A program made the position numbers and the translations under genes. This document shows positions 34,427-42,581 of a stretch of DNA of 64,000 nt, one piece after another. Origin of the DNA: Actinophytocola sp044466355. Lineage in GTDB: Bacteria; Actinomycetota; Actinomycetes; Mycobacteriales; Pseudonocardiaceae. Below the pieces are notes generated by a model, which was not told the DNA's origin, searched no databases, and was given only the letters and a program-made list of their open reading frames with translations. The stretch is from assembly GCF_044466355.1 (NCBI RefSeq), contig NZ_JBITMQ010000002.1, positions 558,001 through 622,000 on the forward strand. Direction: 5' to 3'. Each line of letters begins with the position of its first letter. The first letter of the stretch is position 1.

Positions 34427-35272
34427 CTAGCCGCCCGCGTCGGCTGACAGGAACGCCAGGCTGTCCCCCGCGACCAGCGGCAACCGGCCGTCCTTGGTGA
34501 CCTGGTCGCCGTTCAGCGCGGCCACGACGTGCCGGTCCAGCGTCAGGCCGACCGCCTCGGCGGCGGCGCCGATGGTCGCGGCCCGGATGGTCCTCGGACG
34601 GTGCCCGCCGCCCTTGGCCAGCGCCCCGAACCGCTCGACCACGACCTCGGGTGGCTCGCGGTCGCGGGCGGCCCGGTAGTCCTCGGGGGTGTTGACGTTG
34701 ACCACCGACTCCAGCTCCGGGTCCAGCTTCGCCACGGCCGCGTCGGCGCGCAGGGCGTCGTCGTCGAGCTGGGTCACCGCGCAGTGCTTGAAGATCATCC
34801 CCGGCCGCTGGTTGCCCTCCGCGAGGAGCTTCGCGACCAGCCCGGCGATCCTCGTCTGGTAGGCGGCGGCGAGCGGCTGCCGGAACCCGCGTGCGACCGG
34901 CAGCACGACGTCGACGTCGTCGGTGAGGGCCCGCAGCACCCGCCGGACGTACGCGGGGTGCAGGAACGGCAGGTCGGTGGAGCAGACGAACGCGGCGTCG
35001 GCCCGGTCCTCGAGCGCGGCCAGCCCGGCGGCGAGCCCCTGCATGGGCCCGAGCCCTTCGACCGGGTCCTCGACGACCGCGACCCCGGCGGGCAGCTCGG
35101 GCAGCTCCTGCCCGGGCGCGGCCACGACGACCACGGGCCCGTCGACGGACCGCGCCGTCACCGCGGCGGCACGGTAGAGCAACGTCGAACCGTGCCACTC
35201 GAGCCCGGCCTTCGCCGTCCCCATCCGGGTGGACCGGCCACCCGCAAGCACAACACCCGCTGCGACACGCAC
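34427..35272 (-). CDS. MobA-MoaD fusion with C-terminal Gly-Gly
   Basis: The N-terminal part (about 1-200) is a MobA nucleotidyltransferase with VVLAGGRSTRMGTAKAGL and the metal motif CSTDLPFL. The C-terminal 75 residues form a ubiquitin-like MoaD/ThiS domain (VVERFGALAKGG, then VAALNGDQVTKDGRLPLVAG) that ends in ADAGG. MobA adds a nucleotide to molybdopterin; a MoaD that ends in free Gly-Gly carries the sulfur for dithiolene formation. One protein thus spans two steps of cofactor assembly. I chose GTG 35272, which avoids overlap with the divergent gene; ATG 35323 in the same frame is possible. It ends 17 bp before the AOR gene. Confidence 0.85.
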   Translation of the reverse strand: MRVAAGVVLAGGRSTRMGTAKAGLEWHGSTLLYRAAAVTARSVDGPVVVVAAPGQELPELPAGVAVVEDPVEGLGPMQGLAAGLAALEDRADAAFVCSTDLPFLHPAYVRRVLRALTDDVDVVLPVARGFRQPLAAAYQTRIAGLVAKLLAEGNQRPGMIFKHCAVTQLDDDALRADAAVAKLDPELESVVNVNTPEDYRAARDREPPEVVVERFGALAKGGGHRPRTIRAATIGAAAEAVGLTLDRHVVAALNGDQVTKDGRLPLVAGDSLAFLSADAGG

Positions 35273-35321
35273 CCCTCCGACAATAGCCAGGGCGCCGCTC
35301 GGTTCGGGAAGGATGGTGGTC

Positions 35322-36098
35322 ATGTCGTCACCACTGTTGCCAGCCCTGCCCGAGGAGTCCTTCACACGCGTGCTGTGCGTCGCCGCGCATCCGGACGACA
35401 ACGAGTACGGCACGTCCGCGGCCGTCGCCCGGTGGACGGCGCGCGGTGTCGAGGTCGGCTACCTGCTGCTCACCCGAGGTGAGGCCGGCATGCCGACGCC
35501 ACCGGAGGAGACCGCGCGGATCCGGCTCGCCGAGCAGCAGGCCGCCTGTGCCGCCGTCGGCGTCCGGCGCCTCACCGTGCTCGAGCACCCCGACGGCGTG
35601 CTCGCCTACAGCGTCGACCTGCGTCGCGACATCTGCCGGGAGATCCGGCGGTTCAGGCCCGACGTCGTGGTGCACGGCGGGCACGAGGTCGAGACGCCGA
35701 TGGGCTACGACCACGCCGACCACCGCGTGGCCGGGCTCGCGACGGCCGACGCGATCCGCGACGCGGGCAACCGGTGGGTGTTCCCGGAGCAGATCGACGA
35801 CGAGGGCCTCGAACCGCACGACGTGCGCTGGACCCTCGTGCCCGGGATGCCCGGCGCGTTCGCGGCCACCCACGGCGTCGACGTCACCGGCGAGCCGTTG
35901 CGACGCGGTGTCGCCTCCCTGGAGGCGCACGCCCAGTACCTGGCCGCGCTTCCCGGCCACCCCGCGCCCGCGGAGTTCATCCCCATGTTCGCCGCGATGG
36001 GCGGCAAGGCCATGGGTGTCGAGCACGCGGTGCTGTTCCGCGCCTGGGACCTGCAGGCACCGCCGGACTTCTTCGCGGACCTCGGCGGCGACGCCTAG
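35322..36098 (+). CDS. PIG-L/LmbE-family deacetylase
   Basis: This 258-residue protein has the zinc-binding AHPDDNEYG motif near residue 21, the TRGEAG turn, and the second metal region GYDHADHRV near 132. The family removes N-acyl groups from sugars, as in mycothiol synthesis (MshB) and conjugate hydrolysis (Mca). The sequence does not decide between them. ATG 35322 or ATG 35313 are both possible starts. The stop TAG 36096-36098 overlaps the ancient convergent end of the synthase-like gene, now displaced (see the repeat at 36095). Confidence 0.85.
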   Translation: MSSPLLPALPEESFTRVLCVAAHPDDNEYGTSAAVARWTARGVEVGYLLLTRGEAGMPTPPEETARIRLAEQQAACAAVGVRRLTVLEHPDGVLAYSVDLRRDICREIRRFRPDVVVHGGHEVETPMGYDHADHRVAGLATADAIRDAGNRWVFPEQIDDEGLEPHDVRWTLVPGMPGAFAATHGVDVTGEPLRRGVASLEAHAQYLAALPGHPAPAEFIPMFAAMGGKAMGVEHAVLFRAWDLQAPPDFFADLGGDA

Positions 36099-36163
36099 GC
36101 GGGCACGGCGGCGGTACGTGGGCGGAGCAGGAACGCGCCCACGTACCGCAGTGCCGCCACCAC
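36095..36163. repeat. 69-bp direct repeat, left copy
   Basis: This copy matches 37554-37622 at about 66 of 69 positions. The right copy is the true 3' end of the spermidine-synthase-like gene on the minus strand, including its stop. The left copy starts at the complementary CTA that overlaps the LmbE stop, so it marks where that gene's 3' end used to be. It has no other coding role. Confidence 0.9.
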
Positions 36164-37553
36164 ACGACTCTGCCGAGACCGAACGATGCCCCTACTGTTT
36201 CTCGGTAGGGCTCTGCGGCCTCGGCCACCAGCCAACCCAACCGCCGACTACAGAGATCAGAGTCTCCAACCAATCGCGGCGTCTCAGTTGTTTACGGCCC
36301 GCAAGCCACGACGCTCCGTAGACTGGTGGTCTGTCCGTGCTTCTGTATCAGTCACGAAGAATCAGGAGCCGCATGACATCAATCGACTGCAGGAACAAAG
36401 GATATAGGGTCTCGAATCAGCTCACCCGTCGCAAATAGTCGCACACGTCCGGACATGTACGCCAAGAGGAATGAACTGAAGGACAAGGTCGGTGAATACT
36501 TGACAGACATTCGCGCGTTGGACTCGACGATCCCCCATGACAGAGAATCTGCGGACACGGGCGCCCACCAACAGATGCCGTCTCCCGTTACACGCCCCCA
36601 GGGAATCAATCCTTGCGATTCAGGATATATGGGTGGCCCTTTCTCCTTTCGTTGCCGGTCGCTACCGTGCGTGGTCTGCACAGTTTCAATCAACTGAAGG
36701 AGATCGCTGTCAGGCCGAGCACCAGGCGCCATAATGGTTACATCACCAATAGTACCGGGCCCAAATGTGTTGACAAACGATTTATAATCAAGGGGAAGCG
36801 TTATACCTAACCTATCCTCGATAGAGCCCCATTCGATCGACTGATTTATTGTGCGTGACTCTGGAAGAATTGTATAGATGTCTTGCATTGCGTTGACCGG
36901 ACGCTCCCCGGAGTCAGACAGATCCTGCCAGATTCCCTCGACACTGGCGCGTGTCACTGTAGGTTGGGGGGCACTGAGTCTGTACCACGGCGCATTGGAT
37001 GCCGAGTCAGCCCCGTAAGATTGACCATCAAATCGCCCAGTCACTACATCACAAAGAAAACCGGCCAGACCCTTAGACACTTTCTGCCAGCTAGAAAATT
37101 CGTAGTCGGTTACGATCACTGGCCATGAATTCGGGTCGATTAGATCCGTCAACCAGAAGAACAGATCTCCTCGGGTCGTCTCACCCCACGGAATAAGGCC
37201 GCCCGACTCCGGAAATACTGGATAAGGGAAACGTTCAGACTCGTCCGCTTGCCAACTCCTCATGTCGTCGAGTCGATGACTGTAGTAGCCGAGATATTCT
37301 GACGGTTCCCCTCCTCGATCTCCCGGTCGGAGAACGCGCAAAAATCCTTGGAAGTGACCTACCGGAAATTTTCCGACAATCTCCTTGTAGTCATCCGGCA
37401 GTCGGAGTCCTAGAGAGCGCTCGATCTCATCCCACTGATATTCGGGTTGCGCGAAATCTGCAAGACCGACCAGCGCGCAAAGCTCATCGACAGTGGTGTC
37501 CAACGACCTCGTTTCCCTCCAGGTGACCCGACCCATGTCCAGCTGACATGACA
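36164..37553. mobile_element. low-GC insert bounded by the 69-bp repeats
   Basis: Base composition falls to about half GC here, against about 70% on both sides. The insert holds one convincing gene (SUKH, 36379-37536). The remaining 36164-36378 has no supported gene, only a short imperfect hairpin around 36189-36211 (GCCCCTAC / GTAGGGC). No integrase or transposase is present. The repeat arrangement, in which the incoming DNA replaced and restored the 3' end of a host gene, resembles integration at a gene end or recombination between short homologies. Confidence 0.75.
36379..37536 (-). CDS. tandem SMI1/KNR4 (SUKH) domain protein
   Basis: This 385-residue protein has two successive SUKH domains. 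Domain 1 (about 20-185) shows WDEIERSLGLRLPDDYKEIV and GGLIPWGETTRGDLFFWLTD; domain 2 (about 240-370) shows WGSIEDRLGITLPLDYKSFV and QGLIPWGRVTGDGICWW. SUKH proteins are common immunity proteins against contact-dependent or secreted toxins. No partner toxin lies nearby, so it may protect against toxins from other strains. Low GC marks it as foreign. GTG 37554, which overlaps the upstream TAG as TAGTG, is an alternative start that would couple it to the synthase-like gene. Confidence 0.85.
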   Translation of the reverse strand: MGRVTWRETRSLDTTVDELCALVGLADFAQPEYQWDEIERSLGLRLPDDYKEIVGKFPVGHFQGFLRVLRPGDRGGEPSEYLGYYSHRLDDMRSWQADESERFPYPVFPESGGLIPWGETTRGDLFFWLTDLIDPNSWPVIVTDYEFSSWQKVSKGLAGFLCDVVTGRFDGQSYGADSASNAPWYRLSAPQPTVTRASVEGIWQDLSDSGERPVNAMQDIYTILPESRTINQSIEWGSIEDRLGITLPLDYKSFVNTFGPGTIGDVTIMAPGARPDSDLLQLIETVQTTHGSDRQRKEKGPPIYPESQGLIPWGRVTGDGICWWAPVSADSLSWGIVESNARMSVKYSPTLSFSSFLLAYMSGRVRLFATGELIRDPISFVPAVD

Positions 37554-37622
37554 CTAAGCGGGCACGGCGGCGGTGCGTGGGCGGAGCAGGAACGCGCCCA
37601 CGTACAGCAGTGCCGCCACCAC
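37554..37622. repeat. 69-bp direct repeat, right copy
   Basis: This is the intact 3' end of the spermidine-synthase-like gene, including its stop codon at 37554-37556. It is the partner of 36095-36163, with three visible mismatches. Confidence 0.9.
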
Positions 37623-39626
37623 CAGCAGGCCGTCGAAGCCGACGAGCATGCCCACGTACTCGAGGCAGCCGCCGACGAGTGCGCCGAGCAGGTTCGCGCC
37701 GAAGCTCGCGGTGCCGTCCTCGGTGTCGGTGAACCGTTTCGCGAACACCACGTTCGCCGCGAAGATCGGCAGGAACGCGATGGTGACGGCGACGACCGCG
37801 CGCAGCGGCACCGGCATCGACAGCAGCCAGCTGTCCGGGAACAACCAGGCGAGCAGCAGCCCGGCGAACAGCACGACGTACATCACCCGCAGGGGCGGTG
37901 TGCGGAACCGGCGTGTCACCTCCACCGCGGCGAGCACGGCGACCAGCACACCGGCGAACACGATCGCGTTCACGAGCCAGGTGGTGCCGAACAGCAGCGC
38001 GAACCCGGTGACGCTCTTGGTCTCCAGCAACATGAAACCGGCGCCGAGCAGGAACAGGTCGGTGTAGGGCCGCATTCTGCGGTACGAACCGCCGCCGCCG
38101 AACAGGCCGACCGCCAGCACCCCGGCGGCGACGATCAGGCCGACCGTGACCAGGTACATCGTGGGGATCCGGTCGGTGAACAGGTACAGGAACGGGCGGT
38201 CGTCGGTCGCCGGCGGTGGTGTGTCGGCCGCGGCGCCCTGCCAGTCCGCCGCGCACGTCTGCCCGGACGGTTGCAGGCCGACGGTGATCACGGCCTGGCG
38301 GAGTTCGTCGTCGAGCGCGTCCACGCACGGCTTGTGGCCGAACGCCGCCTCCGCGGTGAGGGCGAGCCGGTCGATCAGCCAGTCCTCGCGGTAGAAGTTG
38401 TACATCGCGAACGCGCCGCCGTCGGTGAGGTGCTCGCGTGCGCTGCTGAACGCCTCCTCGGTGAACAGGTAGCTCTCCAGCCGCAGCGAGCTGGCGCCCT
38501 GCACGAGGGTGAGCGAGTCGGGCAGCGCGAACAGGATGAGGTCGTACTTCTTGTCCGTGCGGGACAGGAACGCGCGGCCGTCGTCGACGTGCGTGGTGAC
38601 GCGTGGGTCCGCGTAGGGCCGGTCCGGGTGCCGTTCGCGGCCGATCTCCAGCAGCCCGGGGTCGATCTCGACGGCGTCGACGTGCTCGGCGCCGTTGCGC
38701 AGCGCGATCGCGACGTCGGTGCCGCTGCCCGCGCCGACGATCAGGACTTCCTTCGGCTCGTTGGCGGCCCGCTCGTAGGGCAGGCCGTACTGCGGTGACC
38801 ACTTCAGCCGGGTTTCGGCCGGGATGACGTTCTGGTGCGGCACGCCGTTGGCCGAGATCGTGGTGATCGGGGTGTCCTGCCACTCCTGCTCCGCGGTCTC
38901 GATCTTGTAGTACGGCGACCAGCGCAGGTTGTCCTCTGTGGACTCGGTGAACAGCACGCCGAGGAGCACGAGCAGCGGCACCCCGACGACGGCCGCGGCG
39001 ACGACGGTGGCGACGAGGCGACGGCCCGGCACCAGCAGCACGCAGAACAGCACCGTCACCACGAGACCCCACCAGATCGGCGGGGCGCCGAGGAACGAGA
39101 GCCCGGTGAACGCGACGATGCCGGCGACGCTGCCGACCAGGTCGTAGCGGTACGCGGTCAGCCGGGGCAGTTCACGGAAGCAGCGGCCGACGAGTTCCGC
39201 CGGTCCGGCCAGCACGACCGCGCTCGCCAGGAACACCACCGGCAGGATCACGATCGCGGACGGTCCGGTGGTGGCGAGGCTGGTGAAGTGGACGATGTCC
39301 GAGCCGCTCTGGTCCACGGTGACCGGCCGCCACGCCACGAACCCGACGAGCGCGGCGAGCGCCACCGGCGAGTAGAACGGCAGCCGACGGGCCCGCCCGG
39401 ACCGCAGGAACCCGATGCCGATGCCGAGGAACGACCCGAGCAGCACGAAGTTCGAGAAGTAGCTCAGGTGGACCACGTTCGACCCGGTCCAGCGGATCAG
39501 CGCCAGCTCGAGGAAGAGCATGAGCGCACTGGCCAGCACCAGCCGGGGCCGCACCGCGAACGGCGACGCCCAGTCCTGTTCGGTCGTGTCCGGGGTCGCG
39601 CCGCTGTCGACGGTCGTCGATGACAT
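37554..39626 (-). CDS. membrane spermidine-synthase-like protein
   Basis: This 690-residue protein has an N-terminal membrane domain of about seven helices (residues 28-215), a central Rossmann domain of the spermidine synthase fold (about 290-440) with EVLIVGAGSGTDVAIAL, VDAVEIDPGLLEIG and YDLILFALPDS, and a second membrane domain of about six helices up to residue 680. Such fused proteins are widespread in actinobacteria and their substrate is not known; the polyamine-binding residues are not clearly kept. Its 3' end is where the low-GC insert entered, but the reading frame is complete. Confidence 0.85.
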   Translation of the reverse strand: MSSTTVDSGATPDTTEQDWASPFAVRPRLVLASALMLFLELALIRWTGSNVVHLSYFSNFVLLGSFLGIGIGFLRSGRARRLPFYSPVALAALVGFVAWRPVTVDQSGSDIVHFTSLATTGPSAIVILPVVFLASAVVLAGPAELVGRCFRELPRLTAYRYDLVGSVAGIVAFTGLSFLGAPPIWWGLVVTVLFCVLLVPGRRLVATVVAAAVVGVPLLVLLGVLFTESTEDNLRWSPYYKIETAEQEWQDTPITTISANGVPHQNVIPAETRLKWSPQYGLPYERAANEPKEVLIVGAGSGTDVAIALRNGAEHVDAVEIDPGLLEIGRERHPDRPYADPRVTTHVDDGRAFLSRTDKKYDLILFALPDSLTLVQGASSLRLESYLFTEEAFSSAREHLTDGGAFAMYNFYREDWLIDRLALTAEAAFGHKPCVDALDDELRQAVITVGLQPSGQTCAADWQGAAADTPPPATDDRPFLYLFTDRIPTMYLVTVGLIVAAGVLAVGLFGGGGSYRRMRPYTDLFLLGAGFMLLETKSVTGFALLFGTTWLVNAIVFAGVLVAVLAAVEVTRRFRTPPLRVMYVVLFAGLLLAWLFPDSWLLSMPVPLRAVVAVTIAFLPIFAANVVFAKRFTDTEDGTASFGANLLGALVGGCLEYVGMLVGFDGLLVVAALLYVGAFLLRPRTAAVPA

Positions 39627-39663
39627 GCGGGCACCCTAGGGGATGTGCCTCCGCCCCGTTGCC

Positions 39664-39722
39664 TTGCCCTGAAAGACGCTTTCGGGACGTTTGAATGTCC
39701 CGAAAGCGTCTTTCAGGGGCAA
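39664..39722. terminator. long palindrome, bidirectional terminator or repeat
   Basis: A 25-bp stem with one bulged C and an 8-nt loop: the core CTGAAAGACGCTTTCGGGAC is mirrored perfectly. It lies between the start of the synthase-like gene and the 3' end of the M23 peptidase gene, 16 bp after the peptidase stop. It should stop transcription of the peptidase gene. Such stems occur in many copies in some Pseudonocardiaceae genomes (from memory), so it may be a dispersed repeat. Confidence 0.8.
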
Positions 39723-39738
39723 TGCCGTCAGTCGGCGG

Positions 39739-40890
39739 TCAGCAGTAGCCGTTCACCGGGCCGTTGAGGCCGGTCCACATGAACGCGTCGCTCACCCACG
39801 TGCCGTCGGTGAGGCGGTTCCACAGGCTGCTGCTTCCCCACCTGCCGGTGTGTGTGGTGCCGTTGGCGGAGCAGGACACGGAGACGGTCGCGCCGTCGGC
39901 CACCGAGCCGGCGATCGCGTAACCGGTGCCCGGGCCGGTCCGCTTGTTCAGCGCGCTACCGCCGTTGGCGTCCACGATGCCCTGCGTGAACCCGAGCGCG
40001 CCGTAGTTGTACAGCGAGCCGCCCGCGTAGACCCGGGCGCTGCCGTGCAGTGCGGAACCCTGGTAGGCGGCGCCGCCGTTCTGGGGCACCCACTTGCCGA
40101 GGTTGTGGTTGGCGATGCCGACGTAGGCGCTGTTCTGCCGCAGCCCGAAGTGCACGTGCCTGCCGGACGCGGACCCGCCGCAGGTGACGTCGGTGCCCGT
40201 GTAGCCGAGGTAACTGCCCTGGCCGACCGCGGCGCCGTTGACGTTGATGTTGCTCCACAGGTGGTAGTAGTCGGTGGAGTAGCCGCGGTCGTGGATGACA
40301 CGGATCCAGCCCTTGCACATCGTGTACGCGGTGCCCGCCCGCGCGGCACGCACCACCTGGTCGCCGCCCGCGAGGTCGAGCGAGCTCCACGGCGCCGCGG
40401 TGCCACTCCAGCCGTGGGGGCCGCCCCACATCGTCCACGTGTGCCCGACCGAGTACGGCAGCGCCATGCCGGTGCGCCAGTCGCTGCCCGCCTGCGCTTC
40501 CGGCTGGCTGCCGTTCTGCTCGGCGAACAGGGCGCGTTCCGACTCGTTCACCACCGGTGCCTTCGCGGACAGGTCGGCGAAGGCCTGCTCGCCTTCCAGC
40601 GCGACCACCCAGCGGGCGCCTTCGCGGTGTGCGACGAACAGCCAGCCCTCCGGCATGGCGTCGGAGTTCGGCGCGGTCGCCAACACGGCGGTGCCGAACG
40701 CCCAGTGGTTGTCCTGTCTGTCGACGTTCACCCTCGGTGTCGCCGCCTCGGCCGCGGCGGCGGGTGCCGTGGCGTGCATCCTGGCGGTCACCTCGGCGAC
40801 GAGACCGGTTGGTGGCGCGGCGGCGACCGGCACCGCCGGTGTGGCGAAGAGACCGGCGGCCAGCAGTCCGGTCAGGATTCGTGCTCTCAT
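39739..40890 (-). CDS. secreted M23 (LasA/beta-lytic-type) metallopeptidase
   Basis: This 383-residue secreted protein has a signal peptide (about 1-25), a variable propeptide-like region, and an M23 domain from about 160. Zinc ligands appear as a His in YSVGHTWTMW, Asp in WSSLDLAGGD and the HVHFG motif; YSTDYYHLWSN and GSYLGYTG complete the core. The Cys pair near TCGGSASGRHVHFG fits the M23A branch with LasA and beta-lytic protease. A C-terminal SH3-like segment (about 325-383) may bind cell walls. It probably cleaves peptidoglycan cross-bridges of other bacteria. ATG 40890 begins the hydrophobic signal. Confidence 0.85.
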   Translation of the reverse strand: MRARILTGLLAAGLFATPAVPVAAAPPTGLVAEVTARMHATAPAAAAEAATPRVNVDRQDNHWAFGTAVLATAPNSDAMPEGWLFVAHREGARWVVALEGEQAFADLSAKAPVVNESERALFAEQNGSQPEAQAGSDWRTGMALPYSVGHTWTMWGGPHGWSGTAAPWSSLDLAGGDQVVRAARAGTAYTMCKGWIRVIHDRGYSTDYYHLWSNINVNGAAVGQGSYLGYTGTDVTCGGSASGRHVHFGLRQNSAYVGIANHNLGKWVPQNGGAAYQGSALHGSARVYAGGSLYNYGALGFTQGIVDANGGSALNKRTGPGTGYAIAGSVADGATVSVSCSANGTTHTGRWGSSSLWNRLTDGTWVSDAFMWTGLNGPVNGYC

Positions 40891-40986
40891 GTCGTTTCCT
40901 CCGGGTTTCGGGGCGACGGCGAGTCGATTCCACCAGGACTTCCCGCGGCGACGGGGTGTTGTTGCCGGAGCCGGCGGAGATCGCAA

Positions 40987-42489
40987 TTACTCGGGTCCTG
41001 GTCGCGCGAGCCACCACCGGGCCGCCGCGCGGATCTCCGGCGGCAGGTCCGGCCTGCCGCGCACCTCCGCCAGCACGGGGGTCGCGCGCTGCATCCCCGC
41101 CGCGTAGACCAGCGCGCGCAGCACCTCCTCGTTGCCGCGGTGGTGGTGCACGGCGGCCACGAGCACGGCGTGCCCGGTGTGGCCGGGCAGGTTGCCGAGG
41201 CCGAACGCGGCCTGCGCGGACACCGCGTGCGGTGTTCGTCCGACGAGCAGCGCTTCGAGCGCGGGCCGGTGCTGTGCGCCGCCGATCATGCCGAGCGCGG
41301 CGGTCCGTTCCCGGCGGGGCGACGGGTCGCGGGCGAGCGCGTCGGCGAGCGGTGCGCCGAAGGGGCTGGCCGCCAGCACGGCCGCGGCGCCGAGCCGGAC
41401 GTCGACCTGCGGGGTGAAGAGCAGTTCGTCGACCAGCCGGGACAGCATGCGGTTCTCGGTCACCGACGTCCCGCGCGTGGCCACGTCGATCGCCCCCTCC
41501 GCGGACCGCACCAGCCCGGCGACGGTCTCGGCCCGGTCGGGTGCGGTCTTGCGGGTGGTGGGGCGCTTCCTCGCCAGGCCGGACAGCAGGTCCACGGCCG
41601 CGCGGCGGACGTCCGCGGGCAGCCCCTCGTCCGCGGCGTGGGAACGGGCGAGCATCTCGAGGGTCCTGGCCTCCGCGCCGCCGAACCGGCCCGCGCCGGC
41701 GGCCAGTTCGCACACGTCGAGCGCGGCACGCAGGGTCCGCTCGCTCGTCGGCGCGGTGACCTCGTCCACCAGCAACTGGGTGGCGTGGCGGTCGTGCACG
41801 AGCAGCATGAGCGGGTCGACGACGATCTGGCTCGCGGGGTCGGCGATCATCTCGGCGACGGCCACCGCGATCGCCTCGCGGGCGACGGGATGTCCCTGCA
41901 GTCTGCGCAGCGCCTCCCACCGGTGGTGGTAGTCCCAGCCTCGGGCGACCGACATCTCGGCGAGCAGGCGGGTGACGAGCGTGTGCCACATCGGCCGCGG
42001 CAGGTAGACGTGCGGGATCGCGAGGACCCGCGCGCTCATCCCGTCCCAGTCCACGGCCCGCATCGGCACGTCGGCGAGGCACCGGTCGAGCAGGTCGTCG
42101 AGTTCGCGGGCGAGGACGGCGTCGGCGGTGAACCCGCGGTCGAGCCGGGGTGCGCCGGGCCGCACCGACCGCACCTGGTGGACGGTGTCGACCGCGGCGG
42201 TGAGGTGCCCGGTGGGCAGGCCGAGCATGTCCTCGTAGGCGCGGATCACCCGGTACGGGACGGGCAGCACCCCGTTCTCCCACCGCGAGATCTGGCTGGG
42301 CGTCACCGGGCCGAGCCTGCCCGCGAAGGCGGTCACGCAGCGCCGCGCGACGGCCAGGTCGGGATCGCGCCCGTACAGCCGGTTCATCCGCAGCAGCCAC
42401 GCGATCCGGGTGCGACTGTCGAAGCGACCGTCGTCGTCGGCGATCTTGTTCGGGCGTCCGCTGGTGACCCGGCCGGTCGACGTCGACAC
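40987..42489 (-). CDS. XRE-type HTH regulator with long alpha-helical repeat domain
   Basis: This 500-residue protein has an XRE-like HTH (about 20-90; TPSQISRWENGVLPVPYRVI) and a long helical region of HEAT-like character, e.g. the repeated pattern ALGMIGGAQHRPALEALLV and AAFGLGNLPGHTGHAVLVAA near the C terminus. No enzymatic motif is seen. GTG 42489 is the likeliest start; upstream in-frame codons are in the intergenic space shared with the divergent oxidoreductase gene. It may respond to a protein or peptide partner. Its targets are unknown. Confidence 0.7.
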   Translation of the reverse strand: MSTSTGRVTSGRPNKIADDDGRFDSRTRIAWLLRMNRLYGRDPDLAVARRCVTAFAGRLGPVTPSQISRWENGVLPVPYRVIRAYEDMLGLPTGHLTAAVDTVHQVRSVRPGAPRLDRGFTADAVLARELDDLLDRCLADVPMRAVDWDGMSARVLAIPHVYLPRPMWHTLVTRLLAEMSVARGWDYHHRWEALRRLQGHPVAREAIAVAVAEMIADPASQIVVDPLMLLVHDRHATQLLVDEVTAPTSERTLRAALDVCELAAGAGRFGGAEARTLEMLARSHAADEGLPADVRRAAVDLLSGLARKRPTTRKTAPDRAETVAGLVRSAEGAIDVATRGTSVTENRMLSRLVDELLFTPQVDVRLGAAAVLAASPFGAPLADALARDPSPRRERTAALGMIGGAQHRPALEALLVGRTPHAVSAQAAFGLGNLPGHTGHAVLVAAVHHHRGNEEVLRALVYAAGMQRATPVLAEVRGRPDLPPEIRAAARWWLARPGPE

Positions 42490-42581
42490 GCTCCGTAGTA
42501 TCAGCGTGGCGGGGAGGCACGCACAAGCCGCCGACCGGCCCCTTGTGCGCGTGGACGGCCCACTCCGCTTAGGTTGCCGGT

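Noticed and set aside
36186..36407. 73-codon frame within the low-GC insert
   Set aside because: No recognisable motif or ribosome site, and it overlaps the 3' end of the SUKH gene on the other strand.
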